Positions 39,035 to 48,985 of a stretch of 64,000 nt of DNA are shown piece by piece. This stretch comes from an uncultured Christensenella sp. (GTDB lineage Bacteria; Bacillota; Clostridia; Christensenellales; Borkfalkiaceae). The translations under genes were made by a program, and so were the position numbers. The first letter of the stretch is position 1, and each line of letters opens with the position of its first letter. The stretch spans positions 1 through 64,000 of the forward strand of contig CAJTXM010000007.1 in assembly GCA_910583545.1 (NCBI GenBank). The letters run 5' to 3'. The notes below the pieces were generated by a model, which saw only the letters and a list, made by a program, of their open reading frames with translations, searched no databases and was not told where the DNA came from.

Positions 39035-39057
39035 ATAAATAACTGAATAGTATTGTT

Positions 39058-39100
39058 TTGCGCGCGTACGCGCGCAAGCGTGTGTATAACACACGCTTGC
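39058..39100 (+). promoter_or_regulatory. Two mutually exclusive hairpins in the lipoprotein leader
   Basis: TTGCGCGCGTACGCGCGCAA (39058-39077) is a perfect palindrome. GCAAGCGTGTG (39074-39084) and CACACGCTTGC (39090-39100) form a perfect 11-bp stem. They share 39074-39077, so both cannot form fully at once. Confidence 0.55.
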
Positions 39101-39158
39101 CTCCCCTCCTCTGAAATACAAGCTTTTGCTTATATATAATTTTTTTTAAGGAGGTCGT

Positions 39159-42100
39159 ATGAAAAGACGACATTTACTGTTGATGGCTTTAAGCCTCATC
39201 ATCTCAATTTGTATGTGTTTTGCTTTCGCCGGCTGCGATTCCTGCAACGACGACAAAGCACCTGCAAAACTTCTGACTCCCGTTGTCACCGTTGACGATA
39301 AGGGCGTTGCATCGTGGCTTGAAGTCGAAAATGCGAGCGGTTACGCTTACGTTATCGGCGACGGCGAGGAAACGGCGACAGACAATCTTTCGGTCAATCT
39401 TGCCGACGGTCAGTCAATCAAGGTAAAGGCAAAAGGCGACGGCAAAAATTACACGGACAGTGATTTTTCAGAAGTTAAGACCTATACCGCACCTTCGAAA
39501 CAGCCCGTACAGCTTGCAGGGCCCTCTGTCAGCATCGGCACGGACGGAACCGTAACTATCGGAACGGTCGAACACGCAGTTAAAATCGTCTACGTTATAA
39601 ACGAAGGCGCCGAAACCGAGTACGACGCAAACAACAAGCCCGTACTTACCGACGGTCAGACCATCAAAGTTACCGCCAAAGGCGACGGAGTGAATTACAC
39701 GGACAGCCAGCCTGTGACAAAAACTTACGACGCCGAAGCACCCGCTCCCGCGGAAGTTATGACGAGAGCCGAGTTTATCGCGGCTGCCGACAGTTCAAGC
39801 GTTGCCGTTGCAGGTAAAGTTTCGGCAATGACTGCCGTAACCAAAAACGACGTGACCTCGTATAACGTTTATTTGCAGGATAACGACGGCGGTTATTACG
39901 CTTACGGCGTTGCCGCGATACCCGAAGGACTTGCGGTGGGTATGGAAATAAAAGTTTCCGGAACCAAAACGGTTTACAACGGCTTAAACGAAATTACGAA
40001 CGCGACGATTGAAATTACCGATAATACGGTTTCCGCGGTTACACCCATAGACGTTACCGGAAAAATCGGCAATAACGACGAACTGCTTGCTTTGCAGAGT
40101 TCGCTTGTTACCGTAAACAGCGCAGTTATTGCGAGCGTAACAGTTGACGCCGAAAAGAACCGCACGAACGTCGTGCTCACCGTCGGCGATAAAACCGTAA
40201 CTTTCTATATCGGCGGAAGTCAGGTAGTTGACGCAACACAGCAAAACGCGATTACGGAAAGCTTTAAAGCGAACGAAGGCAAGACCGTTGACGTTACCGC
40301 TTTGGTTTCGCTTTTCAGCAACACCGCACAGCTTATACCTGCAAATGCAGAGCCTATAACAAATATTCATACGGACGTTGCCGTTCAGCTTCCCGTTCCC
40401 GTCGTTGAAATAGACGACAACGGCGTTGTTACCGTCACAGTTGACGCGAACGCGGTAAAAGCGGTTTACACTATCGGCGACGCAACCGAGCCTGTCGACT
40501 ACGACGCAAACAACAAGCCCGTACTTACCAAAGGACAGACGATCACCGTCACCGCAATCGGCGACGGCACGGCTTATTCGGACAGTGATGCAGTCGTAAA
40601 GAAATATATCGGCGTAATGACGCACGCGGAATACGCCGCTGCGGCGAAAAACGACGAAGTCTGCGTAAAGGGCGTCGTAACCGCATTCCGCGGCAACAAC
40701 GTTTATTTACAGGACAGCGACGGCGGCTATTATGCATTTAAGGCAACTGCCGTTCCCGAAACTCTTGCAGTCGGAATGGAAGTAAAAGTAACCGGCGTAA
40801 AAGACGTTTACAAATCGTTTGAAACCGCAAAATTTGCTTTGGACGAAATTGTAAACGCAACTATCGTTATCACGAACGCAACCCCTGCAACAGTTGCTCC
40901 CGTAGACGTTACTTCCAAAGTCGGCAATGAAGACGAACTCAAAGTTTTACAGAATACTCTGACAATCGTAAAGGGCGTAACTATCACAAGCGTTAAAACC
41001 ACACAGAGCGGCGGCAAAGACAGAACAAACGTCACTCTTACGATTGACGGCAAAACGATAACTTTCTATATCGGCGGAACTCAGATGATCACCGAACAGC
41101 AACAGAAAGACGTTGCCGCAAATTTCAAAAAATACGAGGGAAAAGTCGCTGACGTTACGGGCATTATTTCATTGAGCGGAAACAACCTCAATCTTATCCC
41201 TGCGAACGCAACTCCCATTTCTAACGTAGTGCTTGAAAAGCTGAACGCTCCCGCTATCGAAATCGACGAGGACACGGGCGTCGCAACCGTTATCGCCGCC
41301 GAGACTAAGGGCGGAGACAAACTTTTCGTCTCGGTTGACGGCGCGGAATTCACCGAATACGACGCAAACAATAAACCCGTAGTTCCCTACGGCAAGACTA
41401 TCAGAGCTTACGCTTCCGATACTACAGAAAATTACGCAGACAGCGAAGAAGCTTCGGCAACGTACAACGTTGCACAGGTTAAAATTACCGAAACGCCCGA
41501 ATTCACTATCGGCGCAACCTCCGGTACGGTTAGAATAACAAAAACGGTTGAACACGCAACGGGTTACAGATATACCGTGCTTGACGCAGACGGAAACGCG
41601 ATAGCTGATAAGACGGATATTCTTTACGATCCCGAACATCAGCCCGTGCTCGAAGACGGACAGTCAATCAAATTCAAGTCCGTCGGAGGCGGAAAATATC
41701 TTGACAGCGACTACGGCGAAGCAATCAAATTCGTAAAGACGAATACTTTAAGAACTCCCGAACTTACCGTTGACAGAAACGGAAACGTGAGCTGGCAGGC
41801 AACCGACGGCGGCAGCTTTACTTACAAAATTAAGGATAAGGACGCAACCGACTACAACACGCCCATCGAAAACGTAGACAAAAATAACCGCACAGTTAAG
41901 CTTACAGACGGACAGACAATTCAGGTTATGGCAGTTCGCGACGAAGCGGTTGAAGGACAGCAGAACAGCTTATGGTCGGAAGAACTTACCTACAAAGCTC
42001 CCGTTCAGCGCACGGCTCCCGAAATCACTTCTTTTGAAAGAAACGAAACGACGGCAGACGGCAAAGTTTTGCTTAAATGGACGACAGCAGACGGTATCGA

Positions 42101-43733
42101 ATACGCGTTATCGCTCAACGGTGCAGAAGCAGTAACAGTTGAAAACGGCGAAGTTGAAATAGCAATTGCCGACTACACCTCGATTGAACTTATCGCGCTC
42201 GGCACCGACGGCGAACCTCAGGCGGAAGGCGATTACAGCAATCTGTTCGCAGACAGCGTAGCAACCGACGCCGAAAAAGAAGCAAATTTAACAAAATACA
42301 CAGCTTTCTATGACGGATATAAAGCCGACATCGAACTCGAAGCTTTAACAACCGTATCGCTTATAGTTGACGACGAAGAAATTACTCTTCCTGCCAACGG
42401 CGCAACATATTCCGACGTTGAGTTTACCTGGTCGATAGTCGGCGGTGACAAAGATTATGCAATTCTGACTGATAATTCGCTCACCGTAATGGCTTCCGAC
42501 GTTACCGCAGGCGAAACGATAACTTTAAAAGCAACCGTTACGGGAAAAGATACGCTGTACAAAGAGTTTGCAGTCCTGATAAAAGCAGGCGAAAAGGCAA
42601 CGATGTCTTATGCAGGCACTACTTCGACAAATTTGTCCGACACAGCAAACAGTGCTGACCTCGTTGGTTTGGACGAAACAATGTTTAACGTATCAAGCAA
42701 AAAACACAGCGGTTCTGTACATGTAGCATTAAATAAAGCCGGTTACATCCGAATTCATAAAAACAACGCAGACACTATGGTTGTTTCGATTGCCGAAGGC
42801 GACAGCTATAAAATCGGTAAATTCTCGATTTCTCTCCATTCCCAATCAGAGGCAGCTCTAACTGATTTACTCGTAAAAGTAAACGATAAAGAGGTTAGCA
42901 CAACACAAGACGGCGTATATTTGGTCAATGCAAAGAGCTTTTCTCTCACTTGTAAAAACTTCTCTTTCCCCATTGATATTGCAAGTATAAATATCGTTTA
43001 TTTGGCGCCCGAATTGACTGACGCGCAAAAAGCCGATATAGATCTTAACCGTTTGGATGATATCAGCGGAGAATACGGCGCAACGAATTCGTTAAATCTT
43101 GCAAAAGTGATCGGCGAAAAATCGGGATTTGAAATTGCTTACACGGCAACCAAAACTTCAACCGAAGATACCGCAAACGGAACTTTAGTAATTAACGAAG
43201 ACGGAACGGTTACAATCACGCAAGGCGACGCGGCAACTGTCTTTACCGTAACTGCAACAATTGCCTGCACCTGCGGTGAAACAAGCCACGCACATACGAG
43301 AGATTTCACCGTAACTGTTAAAGCAACAACCCCCGCAGGCTCTGTTACCCTTCCTGCTTCAATTTCATTTACTAACGATGATAGCCGTACAGAAATAAGC
43401 ACAACAAAACAGGTATGGATAGCAAATGGAATTACATTAACAAATTTAAAGGGTTCAAGTTCTACCGCAACAAATAATGCAGGAAACAATGCTGGACATA
43501 TAAGATGTTATGCAAGCTCCTCTTTAAAAATCGAATGCGAAGTTGCATTCAAAAAGATAGTGTTTACTTGTACTGCTTCAAAGTATAACATTTCTAATGA
43601 AATAACCGGGGCAACTAAATCCGTCAGCGGAACAACTGTTACATATACTTTTACAGAGGCAGTGAAGTCGTTAGAAATTACTAAACTCAGTGCACAGGTA
43701 CGAATTACGGAAATAGTAATCAGTGCTGAATAA
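39159..43733 (+). CDS. Giant modular surface lipoprotein with Ig-like and OB-fold-like repeats
   Basis: This 1524-residue exported protein has a lipoprotein signal (HLLLMALSLIISICMCFAFA, Cys after AFAG) and strong Shine-Dalgarno AAGGAGG. The mature part alternates ~85-residue beta-rich, Ig-like modules marked by 'YDANNKPVLTDGQTIKVTAKGDG' type segments (about residues 33-195, 400-485, 695-1040) with two ~200-residue modules (about 200-400 and 487-695). The latter carry NVYLQDNDGGYYAYGV, AVGMEIKVSGTK and TVTFYIGGSQ, resembling OB-fold-like domains of secreted nucleases and adhesins. The C-terminal third has Ig-like and beta-sandwich segments with lower GC. No catalytic motif was found. An adhesin or glycan/nucleic-acid-binding scaffold is the best guess. 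It is monocistronic with promoter and terminator. Confidence 0.8.
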   Translation: MKRRHLLLMALSLIISICMCFAFAGCDSCNDDKAPAKLLTPVVTVDDKGVASWLEVENASGYAYVIGDGEETATDNLSVNLADGQSIKVKAKGDGKNYTDSDFSEVKTYTAPSKQPVQLAGPSVSIGTDGTVTIGTVEHAVKIVYVINEGAETEYDANNKPVLTDGQTIKVTAKGDGVNYTDSQPVTKTYDAEAPAPAEVMTRAEFIAAADSSSVAVAGKVSAMTAVTKNDVTSYNVYLQDNDGGYYAYGVAAIPEGLAVGMEIKVSGTKTVYNGLNEITNATIEITDNTVSAVTPIDVTGKIGNNDELLALQSSLVTVNSAVIASVTVDAEKNRTNVVLTVGDKTVTFYIGGSQVVDATQQNAITESFKANEGKTVDVTALVSLFSNTAQLIPANAEPITNIHTDVAVQLPVPVVEIDDNGVVTVTVDANAVKAVYTIGDATEPVDYDANNKPVLTKGQTITVTAIGDGTAYSDSDAVVKKYIGVMTHAEYAAAAKNDEVCVKGVVTAFRGNNVYLQDSDGGYYAFKATAVPETLAVGMEVKVTGVKDVYKSFETAKFALDEIVNATIVITNATPATVAPVDVTSKVGNEDELKVLQNTLTIVKGVTITSVKTTQSGGKDRTNVTLTIDGKTITFYIGGTQMITEQQQKDVAANFKKYEGKVADVTGIISLSGNNLNLIPANATPISNVVLEKLNAPAIEIDEDTGVATVIAAETKGGDKLFVSVDGAEFTEYDANNKPVVPYGKTIRAYASDTTENYADSEEASATYNVAQVKITETPEFTIGATSGTVRITKTVEHATGYRYTVLDADGNAIADKTDILYDPEHQPVLEDGQSIKFKSVGGGKYLDSDYGEAIKFVKTNTLRTPELTVDRNGNVSWQATDGGSFTYKIKDKDATDYNTPIENVDKNNRTVKLTDGQTIQVMAVRDEAVEGQQNSLWSEELTYKAPVQRTAPEITSFERNETTADGKVLLKWTTADGIEYALSLNGAEAVTVENGEVEIAIADYTSIELIALGTDGEPQAEGDYSNLFADSVATDAEKEANLTKYTAFYDGYKADIELEALTTVSLIVDDEEITLPANGATYSDVEFTWSIVGGDKDYAILTDNSLTVMASDVTAGETITLKATVTGKDTLYKEFAVLIKAGEKATMSYAGTTSTNLSDTANSADLVGLDETMFNVSSKKHSGSVHVALNKAGYIRIHKNNADTMVVSIAEGDSYKIGKFSISLHSQSEAALTDLLVKVNDKEVSTTQDGVYLVNAKSFSLTCKNFSFPIDIASINIVYLAPELTDAQKADIDLNRLDDISGEYGATNSLNLAKVIGEKSGFEIAYTATKTSTEDTANGTLVINEDGTVTITQGDAATVFTVTATIACTCGETSHAHTRDFTVTVKATTPAGSVTLPASISFTNDDSRTEISTTKQVWIANGITLTNLKGSSSTATNNAGNNAGHIRCYASSSLKIECEVAFKKIVFTCTASKYNISNEITGATKSVSGTTVTYTFTEAVKSLEITKLSAQVRITEIVISAE

Positions 43734-43764
43734 TTTTGACAAAGCAAATATTTACTCAAACAAA

Positions 43765-43797
43765 AACAGCCTTCCTTCGGGAAGGTTGTTTTTTTGT
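43765..43797 (+). terminator. Terminator of the giant lipoprotein gene
   Basis: AACAGCCTTCC and GGAAGGTTGTT pair around TTCG, followed by TTTTTTG. Confidence 0.85.
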
Positions 43798-43831
43798 GTT
43801 TAAAATAATTTAACAAATCGGCAAAAGTTTA

Positions 43832-43861
43832 TTTGCAAATCGCCTTAAAAAGTTGTATAAT
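43832..43861 (+). promoter_or_regulatory. Candidate promoter of the tRNA-Arg unit
   Basis: TTTGCA (43832-43837) and TATAAT (43856-43861) are 18 bp apart, upstream of the duplicated tRNA region. Confidence 0.55.
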
Positions 43862-43908
43862 ACGCTTATCCGTTTTGTGGTGGAATCAGATACCGTCAAA
43901 CTCTCCGC

Positions 43909-44112
43909 CGTACCGAAGCACGAATGTGTTTACGCTCGGTGTCGCCGAGCTTGGTTACAAATTGAATATGTTAAAAATGCGTCCGTAGCTCAGTTGGATA
44001 GAGCGTGGGCGTTCGTCGTACCGAAGCACGAATGTGCTTACGCTCGGTGTCGCCGAGCTTGGTTACAAATTGAATATGTTAAAAATGCGTCCGTAGCTCA
44101 GTTGGATAGAGC
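43909..44112 (+). repeat. 108-bp tandem duplication containing the tRNA 5' half
   Basis: A unit beginning CGTACCGAAGCACGAATGTG at 43909 recurs at 44017 with almost no change and runs into GCGTCCGTAGCTCAGTTGGA and GATAGAGC. Similarity stops at 44004 and 44112. The first copy therefore has only the 5' part of the tRNA, and the second continues into the complete gene. Confidence 0.85.
43979..44004 (+). pseudogene. Truncated tRNA-Arg copy
   Basis: The 26 bases are identical to the acceptor 5' strand and D-arm of the intact tRNA at 44087. The anticodon arm, T-arm and 3' acceptor strand are missing, replaced by GTGGGCGTTCGT. It cannot fold as a tRNA. Confidence 0.8.
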
Positions 44113-44163
44113 ACGAGCCTCCGACGCTCGGTGCCGATGGTTCGAATCCATTCGGGCGCACCA
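44087..44163 (+). tRNA. tRNA-Arg (anticodon CCG)
   Basis: Cloverleaf: acceptor GCGTCCG/CGGGCGC (one G-T), D-stem GCTC/GAGC, anticodon stem CGAGC/GCTCG with loop CTCCGAC (anticodon CCG, reading CGG), T-stem GATGG/CCATT with loop TTCGAAT, discriminator A and encoded CCA (44161-44163). Confidence 0.95.
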
Positions 44164-44202
44164 AACGGCACGTCGCAAATTTGCGGTGTGCCGTTTTCTT
44201 TA
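44163..44202 (+). terminator. Terminator after tRNA-Arg
   Basis: AAACGGCAC and GTGCCGTTT pair around a loop that contains GCAAATTTGC, followed by TCTTTAA. Confidence 0.7.
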
Positions 44203-44216
44203 ATAAGCGTTTTTGT

Positions 44217-44246
44217 TTGCCATACAAAAACCGTTTGTGCTATACT
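44217..44246 (+). promoter_or_regulatory. Promoter of mnmA, probably giving a leaderless mRNA
   Basis: TTGCCA (44217-44222) and TATACT (44241-44246) are 18 bp apart. The ATG begins at 44253, six bases after the -10 box, about where transcription should start. No Shine-Dalgarno site is possible. Confidence 0.6.
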
Positions 44247-44249
44247 TAA

Positions 44250-45319
<1,070 letters not shown>

Positions 45320-45320
<1 letters not shown>

Positions 45321-45350
45321 GAGGGTGCGCGTTTTGCGCACCCTCTTTTC
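45320..45350. terminator. Bidirectional terminator between mnmA and the ABC exporter
   Basis: AGAGGGTGCGC and GCGCACCCTCT pair around GTTTT, with T's following on the right-going strand. Confidence 0.85.
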
Positions 45351-47166
45351 AGCTTACCGACTGTCTTACGTTCTCTTCCCTGAACTGTTTCAGATACAAA
45401 TCGAAATACGTTCCGCGCTGTTTTATAAGCTCGTCGTGCGTACCCCTCTCTATAATCTTTCCGTCGTGAACTACCAGAATTATATCGGCGTTTCTTATCG
45501 TTGAAAGCCTGTGCGCAATGACGAAGTTCGTCCTGCCCTGCATAAGCTTATCTATCGCCTGCTGAATTAAATTTTCGGTTATCGTATCGACGGACGAAGT
45601 CGCCTCGTCGAGAATGAAAATAGCCGGATCGGCAAGTATCGCCCTTGCGAATGATAAAAGCTGTTTCTCGCCCGTCGAGAGTGTGTTTCCGCCCTCTCCT
45701 ATCTGCGCGTCATAACCGCCGAGTCTTTCGATAACTCTTTCGGCGTTTACGCTCTTTACCGCCTCTTCCATCTCTTCCTGTGTCGCGTCGGGTTTGCCGT
45801 ATAAAAGATTTTCCCTTACCGTTCCCGAGAACAGGTGCGGAACCTGCAAAACGTAGCCTATATTGGAGTGAAGCCACTGAACGCTGCGCTCGCGCGCGTC
45901 CCTGCCGTCGATTAAAACGGCGCCCTCAGTCGGATCGAAAAACCTGCAAACAAGGTTGACAAGCGTCGATTTACCTGCGCCCGTTTCACCGACTATCGCA
46001 ACCGTGGTACCGCGTCCTACCTTTAAATTGAAATGTTCAAGCACGTTTTCGTCGCCGTCGGGATATCTGAAAGTCACGTCTTTAAACTCGACCTCGCCCG
46101 AAAGCGGTTCCCAGTTTTCGCGCTTTTCGTTGAAGCTGTCACCGTATTTTTCAATGACTTCGGGCGCGTCGCGTACGTCCGTCTGCGTTTCCATAAGCGC
46201 GCTGTACCGCTCGATATTGACCTTGATCGTGACGAGATCGGACATAGCTTCCGCAACGAACTGCACCGATTCCACAATGCCCTGCGCGTACGTCATAAAC
46301 ACCGAAAGCGTGCCTATTATCATAACGCCCTTTACGGTTATTATTCCGCCGTACCATAAAACTATTGCCACCGCCGAGGAAACAACAAACGAAGTTATCG
46401 CAATGAACGTCGAGCGGTGATGTCCGAGGCGCGAGGACTGCTTTTTCATCTCTCTGGTATTTTCGAAAAAGCGTTTGTCAAGCTTTTCCTCCACGCCGAG
46501 CGTTTTAGTAGTTTCAACGCCGGTTATACCCTCGTTAAATCCGCCCGTTATAAGCGAATTGGTTTCGCGCACCTTGCGGTTATACTTCGTCTGGATTTTG
46601 TGGAAATAAATCATTACGGGCACTATCACGGGCACGAGCGCAAGCACGCAGAGCGTGAGCAGAGCGTCAAGCGAAAACATAATGGAAAGCGCTATCACAA
46701 CGTAGATAAAGTTGCTCATTCCCTGATAACTGTCCCACGCGACAACCGAGCCGATACTGCCCGTATCGCTCATAACCCTTGCGTGGATTTTGCCGACGCC
46801 CGTCACGTTGTAGTACGAAACGGACAGCGTCTGCAAATGGTTGAACGCGCTTCTGCGCATATCCCTCAAAAGATACATTTCGAGTTTCGAACAGCTGTAA
46901 GAACTGACGAAATCGACCGCGCAGGACAGGACTATGAGCGAAGCGTACAGCGTAATGAATACGGCAAAGCCGTCAAGCGTCCTGTTTGCGATAAAGTTGT
47001 CTATCGCATACTTCTGAAAAAGCGGAAGTACCGTGTTTATCGCCATTACGGGCAATACGCTTAAAATTATAGTCAAATAAAGTTTTTTATGTACCGCCAC
47101 AAACGGCAGAATTTTTCCTATTCCGAAAAATCTGATTTTGGGGCTTGTTTTGCTTTCTTCGGTCAT
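45349..47166 (-). CDS. ABC exporter half-transporter with intact catalytic site
   Basis: This 605-residue protein has six membrane spans (about residues 20-320) fused to an ATPase (about 360-600). Walker A is GETGAGKSTLVNLV, the signature TLSTGEKQLLSFARAI, and Walker B IFILDEATSSVD with the catalytic Glu; IAHRLSTIRNAD holds the H-loop. The signature LSTGE differs from LSGGQ, as is often seen in one half of heterodimers. It overlaps the second half-transporter by 4 bases. Together they fit a heterodimeric type IV exporter of drugs, lipids or peptides; the substrate is unknown. Confidence 0.92.
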   Translation of the reverse strand: MTEESKTSPKIRFFGIGKILPFVAVHKKLYLTIILSVLPVMAINTVLPLFQKYAIDNFIANRTLDGFAVFITLYASLIVLSCAVDFVSSYSCSKLEMYLLRDMRRSAFNHLQTLSVSYYNVTGVGKIHARVMSDTGSIGSVVAWDSYQGMSNFIYVVIALSIMFSLDALLTLCVLALVPVIVPVMIYFHKIQTKYNRKVRETNSLITGGFNEGITGVETTKTLGVEEKLDKRFFENTREMKKQSSRLGHHRSTFIAITSFVVSSAVAIVLWYGGIITVKGVMIIGTLSVFMTYAQGIVESVQFVAEAMSDLVTIKVNIERYSALMETQTDVRDAPEVIEKYGDSFNEKRENWEPLSGEVEFKDVTFRYPDGDENVLEHFNLKVGRGTTVAIVGETGAGKSTLVNLVCRFFDPTEGAVLIDGRDARERSVQWLHSNIGYVLQVPHLFSGTVRENLLYGKPDATQEEMEEAVKSVNAERVIERLGGYDAQIGEGGNTLSTGEKQLLSFARAILADPAIFILDEATSSVDTITENLIQQAIDKLMQGRTNFVIAHRLSTIRNADIILVVHDGKIIERGTHDELIKQRGTYFDLYLKQFREENVRQSVS

Positions 47167-48977
47167 AACTTCGCCTCCTTCAATTCTTCGGGCAGTTCGA
47201 ACTGCATATCGTAAATGCGCCTGTATATTCCGCCCTTCTCCAAAAGCTGAGCGTGCGTTCCGCTTTCGGCGATTTTTCCGCCGTCTAAAACTAAGATATT
47301 GTCGGCGTGCATAACCGTGTTTATTCTGTGCGAAATAATTATAACCGTAGCGCCCTTGAACTTTTCGTTCAGATTTTTTCTGATAGCCGCGTCCGTATCG
47401 CTGTCGACCGCGGAGAGCGAGTCGTCGAAGATAAGATACGGAGTATTTCTCAGAAGCGTTCTTGCAATGCAGACGCGCTGTTTCTGTCCGCCGGAAAGAG
47501 TTACGCCCCTTTCGCCGACCACCGTTTCATATCCGTTTGCAAAGCCCTCTATGTTGCCGTCGACGCAAGCCATCTTTGCAGAATTTTTAATTTCTTCCTC
47601 GGTTGCGTTATCGACGGCAAGCGCGATATTTTCGCCGACCGTTCCCGAATAGACATAGCCTTCCTGCAGCATAAGCCCTATATTAGAGCGGAGAGTCGCA
47701 GGCGAAATCTCGGAAATAGGCTTGCCACCGACGTAAATTTCCCCTTTCGTCGGGGCATATAGCCCGTCCAAAAGGTATGTAAGCGTCGATTTACCGCTCC
47801 CCGTTCCGCCCAGAATACCGACGACGGACCCTTCGGGGATTCTGAAACTGATATCCTTTAAAACAGGCTTGCCCTCTTCGTATTCGAAGCTGACGTCCTT
47901 AAATTCCACGTCGCCGGACAAGGGCAGTTTTTCGCCGTAAACCTCTTCTTCGCCGTTTAAAATTTCGGCTATTCTTCCGAGCGAAACGCCCGCCTTCGAC
48001 ATATTTGAAATAATTCTTCCGAGTTGTCTTACGGGCCAGGACAACATTGTGTTATAGAAAATAAACGCAATCAGCGCGCCCGTGGTGAGCGAACCGTTGA
48101 CGCAGAATACCGTTCCCGCGACGACAATGCACAGCCCCTGAACGGAAGCAAGACAGTCGCTCGTCGACCAGAACGTAGCTAAAAACCGCAGAGTCTTTGT
48201 CCACAGTCCCGTATAGTAAACGTTTTGCTTTTCGAATCTGTCGCGCTCGTAGCGTTCCCTGCCGAACGCCCTGACAACTCTCACGCCCGTAAAGTTTTCC
48301 TGCGCGATAGTCGAAAGCACGCCCTCCTCTTCGTCGCATTTTTTAAAGCGTTTTCTCGCCCTCGAATGAAAGAAAAAAGAATAGCCTAAAATCAGCGGTA
48401 TAAAAGCCGAGGCGATCGCCGCGAGTTTTACGTTTTTCATAAACATAAACACGAGCGAAAAAATCATTAAAAGCAGTATTCTGAAAAGGCTTAAAAGCTG
48501 ACCGGAAACGAAGTTCGAGATAGTGTCCGCGTCCGAAGTGCACCTTTGAATTATGTCGCCCGTGCGGTGGCGGATATGCCAGCTTAAAGGCAGTCTTTGC
48601 AGATGCGAAAAAAGCCTGTCGCGCGTTCTGCGCATAAAAATCTGGTTTGCATAAGTATTTAAAAACGCTCTGCAATAGGTAAACAGCGCCGTAAGCAAGG
48701 CACACGCAAGCAGAGCAAGCGCAATTATCCACAGATTGTTTTTCAAATACTCAACTCCTCCCAAAGAGGAAACTATACCTTGGTAACTGTCCGAAACGGG
48801 TTCGCTGCCGAGTACGCTGTCAACCGTGAGATTGATTATCTCCGGAACGAGCAGGGAAAATACCGTGACTATAGCGCTTGCTAATATGCTCGCCGCGAAC
48901 ACTCCTCCGCTTCCCCTCAACAGGTAGAACAGCGTCCCCGTCTTAGACAGTTTCCGTCTTGGATAAACGTCTTTCAT
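47163..48977 (-). CDS. ABC exporter half-transporter with degenerate catalytic Glu
   Basis: The 604-residue partner has six spans (about 25-320) and an ATPase with Walker A GGTGSGKSTLTYLL, signature TLSGGQKQRVCIAR and Walker B LIFDDSLSAVD. Asp takes the place of the catalytic Glu after Walker B, the hallmark of the inactive nucleotide site in heterodimeric exporters such as BmrC/BmrD and TM287/288. ISHRINTVMHADNIL keeps the H-loop His. It is translated first and coupled by a 4-base overlap. The M42 peptidase gene ends 8 bases upstream, so they may share a transcript. Confidence 0.92.
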   Translation of the reverse strand: MKDVYPRRKLSKTGTLFYLLRGSGGVFAASILASAIVTVFSLLVPEIINLTVDSVLGSEPVSDSYQGIVSSLGGVEYLKNNLWIIALALLACALLTALFTYCRAFLNTYANQIFMRRTRDRLFSHLQRLPLSWHIRHRTGDIIQRCTSDADTISNFVSGQLLSLFRILLLMIFSLVFMFMKNVKLAAIASAFIPLILGYSFFFHSRARKRFKKCDEEEGVLSTIAQENFTGVRVVRAFGRERYERDRFEKQNVYYTGLWTKTLRFLATFWSTSDCLASVQGLCIVVAGTVFCVNGSLTTGALIAFIFYNTMLSWPVRQLGRIISNMSKAGVSLGRIAEILNGEEEVYGEKLPLSGDVEFKDVSFEYEEGKPVLKDISFRIPEGSVVGILGGTGSGKSTLTYLLDGLYAPTKGEIYVGGKPISEISPATLRSNIGLMLQEGYVYSGTVGENIALAVDNATEEEIKNSAKMACVDGNIEGFANGYETVVGERGVTLSGGQKQRVCIARTLLRNTPYLIFDDSLSAVDSDTDAAIRKNLNEKFKGATVIIISHRINTVMHADNILVLDGGKIAESGTHAQLLEKGGIYRRIYDMQFELPEELKEAKL

Positions 48978-48985
48978 TTATTAAA

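Noticed and set aside
43979..44004. First GCGTCCGTAGCTCAGTTGGA stretch as a second functional tRNA
   Set aside because: The sequence departs after the D-arm; anticodon stem, T-arm and 3' acceptor strand are absent. Listed as a truncated copy.
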